Shown here one piece after another: positions 43,735 to 53,265 of a stretch of 64,000 bases of DNA. The translations under genes and the position numbers were made by a program. How positions within the stretch are numbered: position 1 is the first letter of the stretch; every line of letters starts with the position of its first letter. The notes under the pieces were generated by a model. That model did not search any database, was not told where the DNA came from, and saw only the letters and a list, made by a program, of their open reading frames with translations. This DNA comes from Parasedimentitalea psychrophila (GTDB lineage: Bacteria; Pseudomonadota; Alphaproteobacteria; Rhodobacterales; Rhodobacteraceae): positions 1,821,501 to 1,885,500 of the forward strand of contig NZ_CP127247.1 in the NCBI RefSeq assembly GCF_030285785.1, in the 5' to 3' direction.

Positions 43735-46071
43735 CTATTCGCCGTAGGGCACCCAGATGTTTTTGACCTCGGTTGCGGCCTGCAGAAAACGCTTGGTGTG
43801 GTCCTGCGACCAGTCCGTGGTCTGGCCGTTGTTGACCCAGGTGCGTTTTAAATTGCCGGCTGAGGCGGCCTCGATGGCGGCGGACAGGGGGCTGGAGGAA
43901 AAGCTCCACAACGCATCGACGTTCAGGTGCATGGCCAATGGCTTGGCGATATCGGTGTGACAGCCGGTCAGGATATTGACCACACCGGCGGGCACGTCTG
44001 AGGTGTCCAGCACCTGGTAGAAATCGGTGGCCGCCAGCGGGAATGGCTGCGAGGCGGCCAGGACCACCCGGTTGCCCATGGCAATGGCCGGGGCCATCAC
44101 CGAGACCAGCCCCAGCAGCGGCGCTTCGTCGGCGCAGAGCGCGCCGATCACGCCGGTGGGTTCCTTCATTGCCAGGGCGACGCCACGGATCGGCACATTG
44201 TGCAGCTGACCGTCGTATTTGTCGGCCCAGGCGGCGGCGGTGAATAGCCGCTGGATCGAGGTCTCAACCTCGGCTTTGCCGTCTTTTGCCCCGGTCATGG
44301 CGTCAATGCGCTGGGCGAACTCTGCAGCGCGGGCGGAGAGATTTTCACCGATGTAATACAGGATCTGAGCCCGAAGGTGGCCGGTGGTTTTAGCCCAGGA
44401 TTTGGCACCGGCTGCGGCCTCTACTGCGTTGCGGACATCCTTGCGGCTGGCCAGGCCGACCTGGCCCAGTAAGGTGCCGGATTTGCCATAGATGGCATTT
44501 GAGTAGCCACTGTCGGGGCGGGATTGTTTGCCGCCGACATAGATTTTGGCGGTGCGGTCCAGCGGATCTGCCGCTGCGCCCTCGCCCGTGAACGGTTTGA
44601 CCAGAGCCAGCGGTTTGGTCTTGGTTGTGGGTTTGGTATAGGCACCGAGCCCTTCCCAGCCGCCTTCGCGACCAAAGCCGCTTTCGCGCACTCCGCCAAA
44701 ACCGGCAGCGGCGTCGAACATATTGGTGCCGTTGATCCAGACCACGCCAGCCACCAGTTTTGGCGCGATATCCAGCGCCAGGTTGATGTTCTCGCTCCAT
44801 AGGGTGGCGGCCAGACCGTAGCGGCTGTTGTTGGCCATCTCGACCGCCTCAGCCGGGGTGCGGAAGGTGGAGGAGACCAGCACCGGGCCAAATATCTCTT
44901 CCTGCATCAGGGAGTCCGAGGGGGTCAGCCCTTCGATCAGGGTTGGCGGGTAGAAACAGCCAGCCTCGGGCATTTGGATCTGCGGCTGGTACATCTCGCC
45001 TGCGGTGTTGGCGGCGACCAGTGCGCTGATTGTCTCCAGCTGCACCGGGTCGACGATGGCGCCGACGTCGATACATTTGTCCAGTGGGTTGCCGATGCGC
45101 AGCTTGTCCATGCGGGCGCGCAGCTTGGCGTGGAACACTTCGGAAATGCCCTCCTGCACCAGCAGGCGCGAGCCGGCGCAGCAGACCTGGCCCTGATTGA
45201 ACCAGATCGCATCCACCAGTCCTTCGATCGCCGAATCGAGGTCGGCGTCATCAAAGACGATATAGGGGGATTTGCCGCCCAGCTCGAGGGTGAGCCCCTT
45301 GCCGGAGCCGGCGGTGGCCTCGCGGATGCGGCGGCCCACCGAGGTGGAGCCGGTAAAGGCGATCTTGTCGACCTCGGCGGCGACGATCATTTCGCCCACG
45401 GCACCATCACCGGTGATGATGTTGACCACGCCTGCGGGCAGGCCGGCCTGTTGGCAGATGTCGGCAAACAGCAAGGCGGTCAGCGAGGTGTATTCCGCCG
45501 GTTTCAGCACCACGGTATTGCCCATCGCCAGTGCGGGCGCGATTTTCCACGACAGCATCAGCAGCGGGAAGTTCCACGGGATGATCTGACCGCAGACTCC
45601 CAGTGGCTGAACGTCGGGCAGCTCAGTGTCCATCAGTTGCGCCATGCCGGCGTGATAATAGAAATGCCGCTGCGCCAGCGGGATATCAATGTCGCGCGCC
45701 TCGCGGATCGGTTTACCGTTGTCGAGGCTTTCCAGCACCGCAAACAGGCGCGAATGTTTCTGCAGCAGGCGGGCCAGCGCATAGAGATATTTGGCGCGTC
45801 CGGCGCCGCCCAGGGCCTGCCATTTTGGCTGCGCCTTGCGGGCGGCAGAGACGGCACTATCGACATCCGCCTGGCTGGCCTGGGTCAGCGTCGCCAGCAC
45901 CTCGCCGGTGGCCGGGTTGCGGCTGTCAAACCCGTCGCCGGGCGGGGTGAAGGCGCCATTGATGAAGTGACCAAAGCGGTCGCCCTGATCGACCAGCCAG
46001 GCCAGAGCCTCAACGGCACTTTCGGGGGCGGGTCCATAGTCCATGGTTTCAAAAATCTCTTTAACGGTCAT
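43735..46071 (-). CDS. Double-domain aldehyde dehydrogenase, ALDH16-like
   Basis: A 778-residue protein, about 1.6 times the normal ALDH length. Residues ~35-490 are a full ALDH: nucleophile Cys297 in NQGQVCCAGSRLLV, Glu in LELGGKSPYIVFDD, IIPWNFPLLM and EEIFGPVLV. Residues ~515-778 repeat the N-terminal half of an ALDH (KSGTLLGQVGLASRKDVRNA, GVIGALCADEAPLL, PAGVVNILTG) without a catalytic cysteine. This is the ALDH16 plan; bacterial forms keep the active Cys, unlike the human protein. It follows deoC by 84 bp, so acetaldehyde from deoxyribose-5-phosphate is a likely substrate. Confidence 0.88.
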   Translation of the reverse strand: MTVKEIFETMDYGPAPESAVEALAWLVDQGDRFGHFINGAFTPPGDGFDSRNPATGEVLATLTQASQADVDSAVSAARKAQPKWQALGGAGRAKYLYALARLLQKHSRLFAVLESLDNGKPIREARDIDIPLAQRHFYYHAGMAQLMDTELPDVQPLGVCGQIIPWNFPLLMLSWKIAPALAMGNTVVLKPAEYTSLTALLFADICQQAGLPAGVVNIITGDGAVGEMIVAAEVDKIAFTGSTSVGRRIREATAGSGKGLTLELGGKSPYIVFDDADLDSAIEGLVDAIWFNQGQVCCAGSRLLVQEGISEVFHAKLRARMDKLRIGNPLDKCIDVGAIVDPVQLETISALVAANTAGEMYQPQIQMPEAGCFYPPTLIEGLTPSDSLMQEEIFGPVLVSSTFRTPAEAVEMANNSRYGLAATLWSENINLALDIAPKLVAGVVWINGTNMFDAAAGFGGVRESGFGREGGWEGLGAYTKPTTKTKPLALVKPFTGEGAAADPLDRTAKIYVGGKQSRPDSGYSNAIYGKSGTLLGQVGLASRKDVRNAVEAAAGAKSWAKTTGHLRAQILYYIGENLSARAAEFAQRIDAMTGAKDGKAEVETSIQRLFTAAAWADKYDGQLHNVPIRGVALAMKEPTGVIGALCADEAPLLGLVSVMAPAIAMGNRVVLAASQPFPLAATDFYQVLDTSDVPAGVVNILTGCHTDIAKPLAMHLNVDALWSFSSSPLSAAIEAASAGNLKRTWVNNGQTTDWSQDHTKRFLQAATEVKNIWVPYGE

Positions 46072-46155
46072 TGTTCTAACCTTTTGTCCTGTATCCGTTT
46101 CCTCGCAGAAAACGGTCCGGAATTTTGGAAAATTCCGGTTAGAGCCGAACCGGCG

Positions 46156-47145
46156 TTATGCCATTGGGTGGCGGTAGCCGGCCGAATAGGAGCCGGTGAC
46201 ATGGTGTTCCAACTGGCGTTCGATATCGCCGAGCAGCGAGCTGGCGCCAAAGCGGAACAGGTCTGGCATCAACCAGCGATTTCCCAGTTCCTCTTTGATC
46301 AGCGACAGATAGACCAGAGAATCCTTGGCCTTGGAGATGCCGCCGGCCGGTTTGTAGCCGATCCGGTAGCCGGTGCGGTCATAGTAGTCGCGGATGGCGC
46401 GGATCATCACCAGCGACACCGGCAGGGTGGCATTGGTGCTTTCCTTGCCGGTGGAGGTCTTGATGAAATCAGCCCCGGCCATCATGCAGATCAGCGAGGC
46501 ACGGGCGACGTTGCGCAGGGTGCCCAGTTCTCCGGTGGCGAGGATCGCCTTGACATGGGCCTCGCCGCAAGCAACGCGAAAGGCTTTCATTTCGTCATAG
46601 AGCGCCTGCCAGTTCTGGGTCAGCACATGGCGGCGGGAAATCACGATGTCGATCTCTTGGGCGCCGGCTTTGACGCTTTCCTCGATCTCGGCCAGGCGCA
46701 GGTGAAACGGCGACAGGCCAGCCGGAAAGCCGGTGGAGACGGCGGCGACTGGAATGCCAGACCCCTGCAGGGCCTGCACGGCGGGCGCGATCATGTCGTG
46801 ATAGACGCAGACCGCGCCGGTGGTGATGCCGTCAACGCCAAGCGCATCCAGCAAGTCGGCGCGGACCGGCTGGCGTGCCTTGGCGCAGAGGCGGCGCACC
46901 CGACCTGCGGTGTCGTCGCCGGACAGGGTGGTCAGGTCGATCAGAGTGATTGCCTTTAGCAACCATGCGGCCTGATAGTCCTTTTTGACGCTGCGCCGAC
47001 CGGGCAGGCTGGCGGCGCGCCGTTCAATGGCCGAGGTATTGGCCTGCACGCCTGCCACCCAGTCCAGATCCAGCGCCATGCCGGGATTGCGCGGTTCGGT
47101 CACCTGCGGCGACTGCGCGGTTCGTTCTGCTGTTTGACTGTCCAT
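46156..47145 (-). CDS. deoC: Deoxyribose-phosphate aldolase
   Basis: A 329-residue class I aldolase, the longer DeoC form. The Schiff-base lysine is Lys229 in GADFIKTSTGKES and the second catalytic lysine is Lys199 in HVKAILATGELG; Lys in IGYKPAGGIS completes the set. It splits 2-deoxyribose-5-phosphate into acetaldehyde and glyceraldehyde-3-phosphate. ATGATG offers two starts; the second (47145) has the better spacing to GAGG. The aldehyde dehydrogenase gene follows, which fits disposal of the acetaldehyde. Confidence 0.95.
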   Translation of the reverse strand: MDSQTAERTAQSPQVTEPRNPGMALDLDWVAGVQANTSAIERRAASLPGRRSVKKDYQAAWLLKAITLIDLTTLSGDDTAGRVRRLCAKARQPVRADLLDALGVDGITTGAVCVYHDMIAPAVQALQGSGIPVAAVSTGFPAGLSPFHLRLAEIEESVKAGAQEIDIVISRRHVLTQNWQALYDEMKAFRVACGEAHVKAILATGELGTLRNVARASLICMMAGADFIKTSTGKESTNATLPVSLVMIRAIRDYYDRTGYRIGYKPAGGISKAKDSLVYLSLIKEELGNRWLMPDLFRFGASSLLGDIERQLEHHVTGSYSAGYRHPMA

Positions 47146-47261
47146 CATGCGTCCTCGAAAGCTCAGGGGGGAACGGTGGCACGACTGTGGCCTCTTGCGC
47201 AAGCAACTGGCGCGCATTCCGCACGGTAAATTTGACTAATTGGACAAAATTGAACTCTTCT

Positions 47262-47276
47262 TGCGAATAAGTCGCA
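47262..47276. promoter_or_regulatory. Inverted repeat TGCGA-N5-TCGCA upstream of the metal transporter
   Basis: A perfect 5-bp inverted repeat with a five-base spacer, 16 bp upstream of the -35 box of the sit-type operon. It shares TGCGAAT with the operator-like sequence inside the promoter, so a second binding site for the same regulator is plausible. Confidence 0.45.
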
Positions 47277-47282
47277 TTTGCG

Positions 47283-47311
47283 TTGACTTAGTTGCGAATC
47301 ATTCTCATATT
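47283..47311 (+). promoter_or_regulatory. Promoter with Fur/Mur-like operator for the metal ABC transporter
   Basis: TTGACT at 47283-47288 and CATATT at 47306-47311 are spaced by 17 bp. The spacer contains TTGCGAATCATTCTCAT (47292-47308), which resembles Fur-family operators (GATAATCATTCTCA-like). In alphaproteobacteria the manganese-responsive Fur homologue Mur represses sit/mnt promoters at related sites. Binding between -35 and -10 would block RNA polymerase. The ATG of the binding protein lies 34 bp downstream of the -10 with GAAGGA in between. Confidence 0.6.
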
Positions 47312-47344
47312 CACCTGAAATAATATCTCAGAAGGACTTCTCCG

Positions 47345-48310
47345 ATGTGGATTCGCCAGTTTGCCTTGATGGGCTTGATGATTTTGATGTCACTGCCAGT
47401 GGTGGTCGGGGCGGCCCGTGCCGAGGCGCCGCTGAAGATTGTAGCCACCACCGGCATGATTGCTGATGCGGCCCGTCAGATTGGCGGAGACCTGGTGCAG
47501 GTGCGAGGGCTGATGGGGCCGGGGGTTGACCCGCATGCCTATCGCCAGACCCGGTCAGACATCGTGGCGATGACCCGCGCTGATCTGGTGCTGTGGCATG
47601 GGCTGTACTTGGAGGCGCAGATGGGTGAGTTCTTTCACGATCTGGCGCGCAAGCGGCAGGTGGTTGCGGTGGCCGAAGGGCTGCCCAAGGACATACTGCG
47701 CAGCCATGATACCTATGCGGATAAATATGACCCACACGTCTGGATGACTCCGGTGTTGTGGAAGCTGGTGGTGGTCGAGGTGCAAAAGGCCCTGACCGAA
47801 GCGCGCCCAGAGGCTGCCGAGGTCTTTGCGGCCAATGCCGCAGATCACCTGGCCGACCTGGATCAGTTGGTCGCATATGGCCAAGCAGTGCTGGCGACCG
47901 TGCCAGAAAACAATAAGGTGCTGGTCACGGCCCATGATGCCTTTGGCTATTTTGGACGGACTTACGGGTTTGAGGTGCTGGGTATTCAGGGCATTTCAAC
48001 CCAGTCTGAGGCGGGCCTGAACCGTATCGGAGAATTGGTGAACTTATTGGTGGACCGTCAGATTAATGCAGTGTTTGTCGAAAGCTCGGTCTCGGACCGC
48101 TCCATGCGGGCCTTGATCGAAGGCGCTGCGGCACAGGGCCACGAGGTCCGGGTTGGCGGCGAGCTGTTCTCGGATGCGATGGGGGCGGATGGCAGTTACG
48201 AAGGCAGCTATATCGGCATGCTGGACCACAATATTTCCACGATTTCCGAGGCGTTGGGTGGCGATGTGCCACCGCGCGGTATGGTTGGCAAACTAGAGGC
48301 GGGGACCTGA
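47345..48310 (+). CDS. sitA: Metal ABC transporter substrate-binding protein (Mn/Fe SitA-like)
   Basis: A 321-residue cluster 9 binding protein with a Sec signal peptide (cleavage near residue 27). Metal ligands can be placed: His in GPGVDPHAYRQTRSD, His in LWHGLYLEAQM, Glu in FVESSVSDRS and Asp in IGMLDHNIST. The His-rich loop of zinc-specific ZnuA is missing, and the His-His-Glu-Asp set is that of Mn/Fe binders. It delivers the ion to the permease encoded downstream. It is first in a four-gene operon under a Fur/Mur-type operator. Zinc cannot be wholly excluded. Confidence 0.9.
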   Translation: MWIRQFALMGLMILMSLPVVVGAARAEAPLKIVATTGMIADAARQIGGDLVQVRGLMGPGVDPHAYRQTRSDIVAMTRADLVLWHGLYLEAQMGEFFHDLARKRQVVAVAEGLPKDILRSHDTYADKYDPHVWMTPVLWKLVVVEVQKALTEARPEAAEVFAANAADHLADLDQLVAYGQAVLATVPENNKVLVTAHDAFGYFGRTYGFEVLGIQGISTQSEAGLNRIGELVNLLVDRQINAVFVESSVSDRSMRALIEGAAAQGHEVRVGGELFSDAMGADGSYEGSYIGMLDHNISTISEALGGDVPPRGMVGKLEAGT

Positions 48311-48312
48311 AG

Positions 48313-49116
48313 ATGTTGGATCTAGCAAGTAGCAATGGCCAGGCGCGCCAGCAGCAGGCAGTGGCAAACAGCCCTCTGGCGATCCGCGGTCTCACCGTCT
48401 CTTATGGTCAGAAGCCGGCGGTGTTTTCCGTTGATATGACCGTCGAGGCGGGCAAGATGACGGCGATCATCGGGCCGAACGGCGCTGGCAAATCGACCAT
48501 GCTCAAGGCGGCGCTGGGCATTGTGCCAGCGGTGTCCGGGCAAATTCAGGTGTTCGGCAAGCCGCTGGAGGCGCAGCGGGCGCGCATCGCCTATGTGCCG
48601 CAACGGGCCAGTGTGGACTGGGATTTCCCGACCCGGGTGATCGATGTGGTGCTGATGGGGCTGTACCGCGAGCTGGGCCTGCTGGGCCGTCTGCGGCCCA
48701 GCCACCGGGCCAATGCGATGGACTGTCTGGAGCAGGTGGGCATGGGGGACTTTGCCAGCCGTCAGATTGGCCAATTGTCTGGCGGTCAGCAACAACGGGT
48801 GTTCCTGGCCCGGGCACTGGCCCAAGGTGCTGACCTGTACCTGCTGGACGAACCCTTTGCCGGGGTGGATGCGGCCACCGAGAAGGCTATTATCGGGGTG
48901 CTGAAAACCCTGCGCGCGGCGGGCAAGACCGTTGTGGTGGTGCATCACGATCTGGCGACGGTGGCGGAATATTTCGACAATGTGTTCCTGATCAACACCC
49001 GCAAAGTGGCCGAGGGACCGGTGGCGGTCAGCTTCTCGGCGGAAAACCTGCAGGCCACCTATGGCGGACGTCTGGCGACGGCGCAGGTGGACCAGCTCGC
49101 TCTGGCGCTGGGGTAG
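48313..49116 (+). CDS. sitB: Metal ABC transporter ATP-binding protein
   Basis: A 267-residue ABC ATPase. Walker A is GPNGAGKS, the signature is LSGGQQQR, Walker B is LYLLDEPFAG followed by VVVHHDL (H-loop). It powers the importer formed with the two permeases downstream. The gene begins 2 bp after the binding-protein stop and ends 5 bp before the next gene. Confidence 0.94.
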   Translation: MLDLASSNGQARQQQAVANSPLAIRGLTVSYGQKPAVFSVDMTVEAGKMTAIIGPNGAGKSTMLKAALGIVPAVSGQIQVFGKPLEAQRARIAYVPQRASVDWDFPTRVIDVVLMGLYRELGLLGRLRPSHRANAMDCLEQVGMGDFASRQIGQLSGGQQQRVFLARALAQGADLYLLDEPFAGVDAATEKAIIGVLKTLRAAGKTVVVVHHDLATVAEYFDNVFLINTRKVAEGPVAVSFSAENLQATYGGRLATAQVDQLALALG

Positions 49117-49121
49117 TCGAT

Positions 49122-50327
49122 ATGTTGATGGATGCTCTGCTGTTGCAGCTTGGCTATAACGCCACGCTGGTGGCTATTGGTGCGACCTTGCTGGGGATCT
49201 CGGCAGGGGTTACCGGCACATTTCTGTTTCTGCGCAAACGGGCTTTGGTGAGCGATGCGATCTCGCATGCCACCCTGCCGGGGGTCTGTATTGCCTTTAT
49301 CCTGATGGCCAGCTTTGGCGGTGATGGTCGCAACCTGATCGGCTTGCTGCTGGGCTCGGCGGCCTCTGCCAGTGCCGGGCTGTGGTGCCTGAACTGGCTG
49401 ACCCGCAATACCCGTCTGGCCGAGGATGCGGCGATTGGTTCGGTGCTGTCGGTGTTCTTTGGCTTTGGCATCGTGTTGCTGACGGTGATCCAGACCTTAG
49501 GTGTGGGCCGTCAGGCCGGGCTTGAGGGGTTCCTGCTGGGGTCGACCGCCGGCATGCTGTGGGCGGACGCGATGGTGATCGCGGTGGGCGGTGCGGTGAC
49601 GCTGTTGCTGATCCTGCTGATCCGCCGCCCGATGACATTGGTGGCCTTTGATCCCGAATATGCCGCCGCCCGGGGTCTGCCGGTCAGCAAAATTGACATG
49701 GCGATGATGGGGTTGGTGATGGCGGTCACCGTGGTGGGGCTCAAAATCGTTGGGCTGATCCTGATCGTCGCTTTGCTGATCATCCCTGCGGTGACGGCGC
49801 GGTTCTGGACCGAACGCTCTGACTATGTGGTGCTGCTGGCCGGGCTGGCGGGTGGTCTGTCGGCTTATGTCGGTGCCGCTATGTCGGCCTCGGCGCCGAA
49901 CCTGCCCACCGGGCCGATCATCGTGCTGATGAGCTTTGCGCTGTTCCTGCTGTCGCTGCTGTTTGCCCCCAACCGAGGCGTGCTGGCTGCGGTGCTGCGG
50001 CATCTGCGGTTCCAGCGCCGGGTTCACCTGCGCCAGGGTCTGCTGGCACTGGCTCAGGGGCAACCGATCTATGAAAAACTGACCCTGCGGCTGCTGCGCC
50101 GGGGCGGGCTGGTGCGCGCCGATGGGGTCGCCACCAGCATCGGCAAGGCCCGCGCCGCCAAGGCGCTGCGCGACGAGCGGCGCTGGGCGGTGGTACGCAG
50201 TGATCATGCGCACGAGGCGGCGGCGGCACTGTATGATGGCTTGCGCCAGATCGAATCTGTGCTGACTCAGGATCAAATTACCGAAATCGATCGCCAAATT
50301 GGCGGCCCCAAGGAGGTTCTGGCATGA
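49122..50327 (+). CDS. sitC: Metal ABC transporter permease with C-terminal winged-helix-like domain
   Basis: A 401-residue protein. Residues 1-~285 are an ABC-3 permease (about eight helices; LVSDAISHATLPGVCIAFIL and AARGLPVSKIDMAMMGLVM). The last ~110 residues are a soluble extension (IYEKLTLRLLRRGGLVRADG, GKARAAKALRDERRWAVVRS, LTQDQITEIDRQIGGP) that looks like a winged helix of the DtxR/MntR kind. Most permeases of this family end at ~290 residues. The extension might sense metal at the membrane or bind DNA. Its stop overlaps the next start by 4 bp. Confidence 0.9.
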   Translation: MLMDALLLQLGYNATLVAIGATLLGISAGVTGTFLFLRKRALVSDAISHATLPGVCIAFILMASFGGDGRNLIGLLLGSAASASAGLWCLNWLTRNTRLAEDAAIGSVLSVFFGFGIVLLTVIQTLGVGRQAGLEGFLLGSTAGMLWADAMVIAVGGAVTLLLILLIRRPMTLVAFDPEYAAARGLPVSKIDMAMMGLVMAVTVVGLKIVGLILIVALLIIPAVTARFWTERSDYVVLLAGLAGGLSAYVGAAMSASAPNLPTGPIIVLMSFALFLLSLLFAPNRGVLAAVLRHLRFQRRVHLRQGLLALAQGQPIYEKLTLRLLRRGGLVRADGVATSIGKARAAKALRDERRWAVVRSDHAHEAAAALYDGLRQIESVLTQDQITEIDRQIGGPKEVLA

Positions 50328-51253
50328 GCGGTGAAGAGTTTGTCCCCCTGTCGCTGACACCGCTGTTGATTGGCATCTTTGCCGCCGTAGCCTGTGCGCT
50401 GCCGGGGAATTTCCTACTGCTGCGCAAACAAGCGCTGATCGGTGATGCCATCAGCCATGTGGTGCTGCCGGGCATCGTGGTGGCCTTTCTGCTGACCGGA
50501 GCCATCTCGGCGGCGCCGATGATGCTGGGTGCCGCTGGCGCGGCGGTGGTGGCGGTGGTGCTGATTGAGGCGATCCGTCGTCTGGGCCGGATTGAACCCG
50601 GTGCTGCGATGGGGGTGGTGTTCACCACCATGTTTGCCGGCGGTGTGTTGCTGCTGGAGCAAACAGATACCTCGTCGGTGCATCTGGATGTGGAACACGC
50701 GCTATATGGCAATCTGGAAAGCCTGATCTGGCTGGATGCCACTGGCTGGTCGTCGCTGCTGGACCCGGTGGCGCTGGCCTATCTGCCGGTGGAACTGTCG
50801 CGCATGGCGCTGACGCTGCTGGCGGTGTCGCTGTTCATTGCCGTGTTCTGGCGGGTGCTGAAAATCTCCACTTTTGACGAAGGCTTTGCCCGCACCCTGG
50901 GCATTCGCACCAATCTGCTGGGACTGGCGCTGGTGATCACCGCAGCGGTGGCGGCAGTGGCGGCCTTTGATGCGGTGGGCTCGATCATTGTCATTGCCAT
51001 GTTCATCTGTCCACCGGCAGCGGCGCGGATGATGTCGAACCAACTGGAAGGCCAAGTGGCCTGGAGTGTTGGCTTTGCGGTGTCGTCTGCGGTGCTGGGC
51101 TATGTGCTGGCCGGCTATGGCCCGCTGTGGCTGGGAGCGCAGGATGCGATCAGCGCGGCGGGGATGATTGCCACCGTTTCGGGGCTGATGCTGGCGATAA
51201 CCGCCCGGTTTGGCCCCTGCCGCAACCGCAGTGGCGCGCCAGTGGGCGTGTAG
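50324..51253 (+). CDS. sitD: Metal ABC transporter permease, second subunit
   Basis: A 309-residue ABC-3 permease with eight to nine helices and the conserved loop [20 protein letters not shown] after helix 2, plus [20 protein letters not shown]. It pairs with the preceding permease to form a heterodimeric channel. It lacks the soluble C-terminal domain of its partner. The operon ends at a perfect hairpin 7 bp after its stop codon. Confidence 0.92.
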   Translation: MSGEEFVPLSLTPLLIGIFAAVACALPGNFLLLRKQALIGDAISHVVLPGIVVAFLLTGAISAAPMMLGAAGAAVVAVVLIEAIRRLGRIEPGAAMGVVFTTMFAGGVLLLEQTDTSSVHLDVEHALYGNLESLIWLDATGWSSLLDPVALAYLPVELSRMALTLLAVSLFIAVFWRVLKISTFDEGFARTLGIRTNLLGLALVITAAVAAVAAFDAVGSIIVIAMFICPPAAARMMSNQLEGQVAWSVGFAVSSAVLGYVLAGYGPLWLGAQDAISAAGMIATVSGLMLAITARFGPCRNRSGAPVGV

Positions 51254-51259
51254 CCGATT

Positions 51260-51291
51260 GCCTCACCGAGCCCATCGGTGAGGCGAATTTT
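51260..51291 (+). terminator. Terminator of the metal transporter operon
   Basis: A perfect 10-bp stem GCCTCACCGA/TCGGTGAGGC with a five-base loop is followed by GAATTTT. It separates the operon from mutL. Confidence 0.8.
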
Positions 51292-51342
51292 GCTGCTGCA
51301 ATTCGGCTGGTAGAATCCCGCCGCTCTGCTAAATTTGACACT

Positions 51343-53235
51343 ATGAGCATCCCCGACCCCCAGATCAGTGACCCCGCGCGCCCCGTCATCCGCCAGCTGG
51401 ATGACGCCGCCATCAACCGGATTGCGGCGGGTGAGGTGGTGGAACGGCCGGCCTCGGCGGTCAAGGAGCTGGTGGAGAACGCCATCGACGCCGGTGCCAC
51501 CCGCATTGGCATTGATATTGCCGATGGCGGCAAAACCCTGATCCGGGTCACCGATGATGGCTACGGCATGTCCCCCGAGGATCTGCCGCTGGCACTGTCG
51601 CGCCATGCCACCTCAAAAATCGACGGCTCGGACCTGCTGAACATCCATACCTTTGGCTTTCGCGGCGAGGCGCTGCCCAGTCTGGGCGCGGTGGCGCGGC
51701 TGAGCATCACCAGCCGGGCCAAAGGCCATGCGGCGGCCACCATCCGGGTGGCGGGTGGCGCACTGGAGCCGGTGCGTCCGGCGGCGCTGCGATCGGGCAC
51801 TGTGGTGGAGCTGTCAGACCTGTTTTATGCCACCCCGGCGCGGCTGAAGTTCATGCGCAGCGACCGCGCCGAATCGCAGGCGATCTCGGATGTGGTGAAA
51901 CGGTTGGCGATGGCGGAGCCGTCGATTGGCTTTACCCTGCGCGATGTCTCGGGCGGCGGTCAGGGGCGGGTGACGTTCCGGGCGGACCCGCTGAGCGGTG
52001 ATCTGTTTGACGCGCTGCACGGAAGGCTGGCCTCAGTCCTGGGCCGGGAGTTTGCCGAGAACGCGCTGAAGATCGACGCCACTCGCGACGGTATCCGGTT
52101 ATTTGGCTATGCGGCACTGCCAACCTATTCGCGCGGTGCGGCGGTGGCGCAGTTCCTGTTCGTCAACAGCCGGCCGGTGAAAGACAAGATGCTGCAGGGG
52201 GCGCTGCGCGGCGCCTATTTTGATTTCCTCAGCCGCGACCGCCACCCGGCGGCGGCGCTGTTCCTTGACTGTGACCCCGAGCTGGTCGACGTCAACGTAC
52301 ACCCGGCCAAATCCGAGGTGCGGTTTCGCGATCCCGGCATTGCCCGTGGTTTGATCGTCTCCGCCCTGCGCCACGCGCTGGCCGAGGCCGGGCACCGGGC
52401 CTCAACCACCGTTGGCGGCGCCACTCTGGGAGCGCTGCGGCCGGAGCCGCCCAGTGCCAGCGGCGCCCCGCGGATCTATCAGATGGATCGCCCGTCAATG
52501 GCGGCGCGCGGTGCGTCATATGCCGGTCAGCGGCCGGCGGATATGCCGCCCAGCATGGGGTTCGCCGAGCTGTCCGAGAGCTATAGCGGCCAGCTGATCG
52601 ATGCCCCGGGGCCAGCGTCACCTGCGGGTGAGGACAGTGCGCCCGGGGCCGAACATTTGCCACTGGGTGCGGCGCGCGGCCAGGTGCATGAAAACTATAT
52701 CATCGCCCAGACCGCCGACGGTATGGTGATTGTTGACCAACACGCCGCGCATGAACGGCTGGTCTATGAAAAACTGAAACGCCAGATGGCGGAAAACGGT
52801 GTTGCCGCGCAGGCACTGCTGATCCCCGAGATTGTCGAGTTGAGCGAGAATGACTGTGCAAGGCTGCTGGAGGTGGCGCCGGAGCTGGCGAAATTTGGCC
52901 TTGGCATCGAGTCCTTTGGCGGCAGTGCCGTGGCAGTGCGCGAAACCCCGGCCATTCTGGGCGAGGTCAATGCCAGCGCGATGATCCGCGATATTCTCGA
53001 CGAGCTGGACGATCAGGGCAGCAGTCAATTGGTGCAGGCCAAGGTCGAGGCGATCCTGAGCCGGGTGGCCTGTCATGGCTCGATCCGGTCGGGTCGGCGG
53101 ATGCGCGGCGAAGAGATGAATGCCCTGTTGCGCGAAATGGAGGCCACGCCGCATTCCGGCCAGTGCAACCATGGCCGCCCGACATATGTTGAATTGAAAC
53201 TGGCCGATATTGAACGGCTGTTTGGCCGCACTTAA
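51343..53235 (+). CDS. mutL: DNA mismatch repair protein MutL (endonuclease type)
   Basis: A 630-residue MutL. The N-terminal GHKL ATPase has [31 protein letters not shown] and [15 protein letters not shown]. The C-terminal domain carries the metal-binding endonuclease motif DQHA-x2-E-x4-E at Asp465 ([13 protein letters not shown]), so this MutL nicks the new strand itself, as expected where MutH is absent. The extra [11 protein letters not shown] and CNHGRP cysteine/histidine motifs complete the site. The start at 51343 begins the conserved part; the frame is open upstream through the sitD end. No strong Shine-Dalgarno is seen. Confidence 0.95.
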   Translation: MSIPDPQISDPARPVIRQLDDAAINRIAAGEVVERPASAVKELVENAIDAGATRIGIDIADGGKTLIRVTDDGYGMSPEDLPLALSRHATSKIDGSDLLNIHTFGFRGEALPSLGAVARLSITSRAKGHAAATIRVAGGALEPVRPAALRSGTVVELSDLFYATPARLKFMRSDRAESQAISDVVKRLAMAEPSIGFTLRDVSGGGQGRVTFRADPLSGDLFDALHGRLASVLGREFAENALKIDATRDGIRLFGYAALPTYSRGAAVAQFLFVNSRPVKDKMLQGALRGAYFDFLSRDRHPAAALFLDCDPELVDVNVHPAKSEVRFRDPGIARGLIVSALRHALAEAGHRASTTVGGATLGALRPEPPSASGAPRIYQMDRPSMAARGASYAGQRPADMPPSMGFAELSESYSGQLIDAPGPASPAGEDSAPGAEHLPLGAARGQVHENYIIAQTADGMVIVDQHAAHERLVYEKLKRQMAENGVAAQALLIPEIVELSENDCARLLEVAPELAKFGLGIESFGGSAVAVRETPAILGEVNASAMIRDILDELDDQGSSQLVQAKVEAILSRVACHGSIRSGRRMRGEEMNALLREMEATPHSGQCNHGRPTYVELKLADIERLFGRT

Positions 53236-53265
53236 GCGCCAGAGCACAGAACAGGGAGCCTCCCC

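Noticed and set aside
44974-46959. A 661-codon plus-strand open frame
   Set aside because: It is fully antisense to the ALDH16 and deoC genes, whose active-site motifs are intact, and its own composition is the Gln/His/Gly/Arg-rich pattern of shadow frames in GC-rich DNA.
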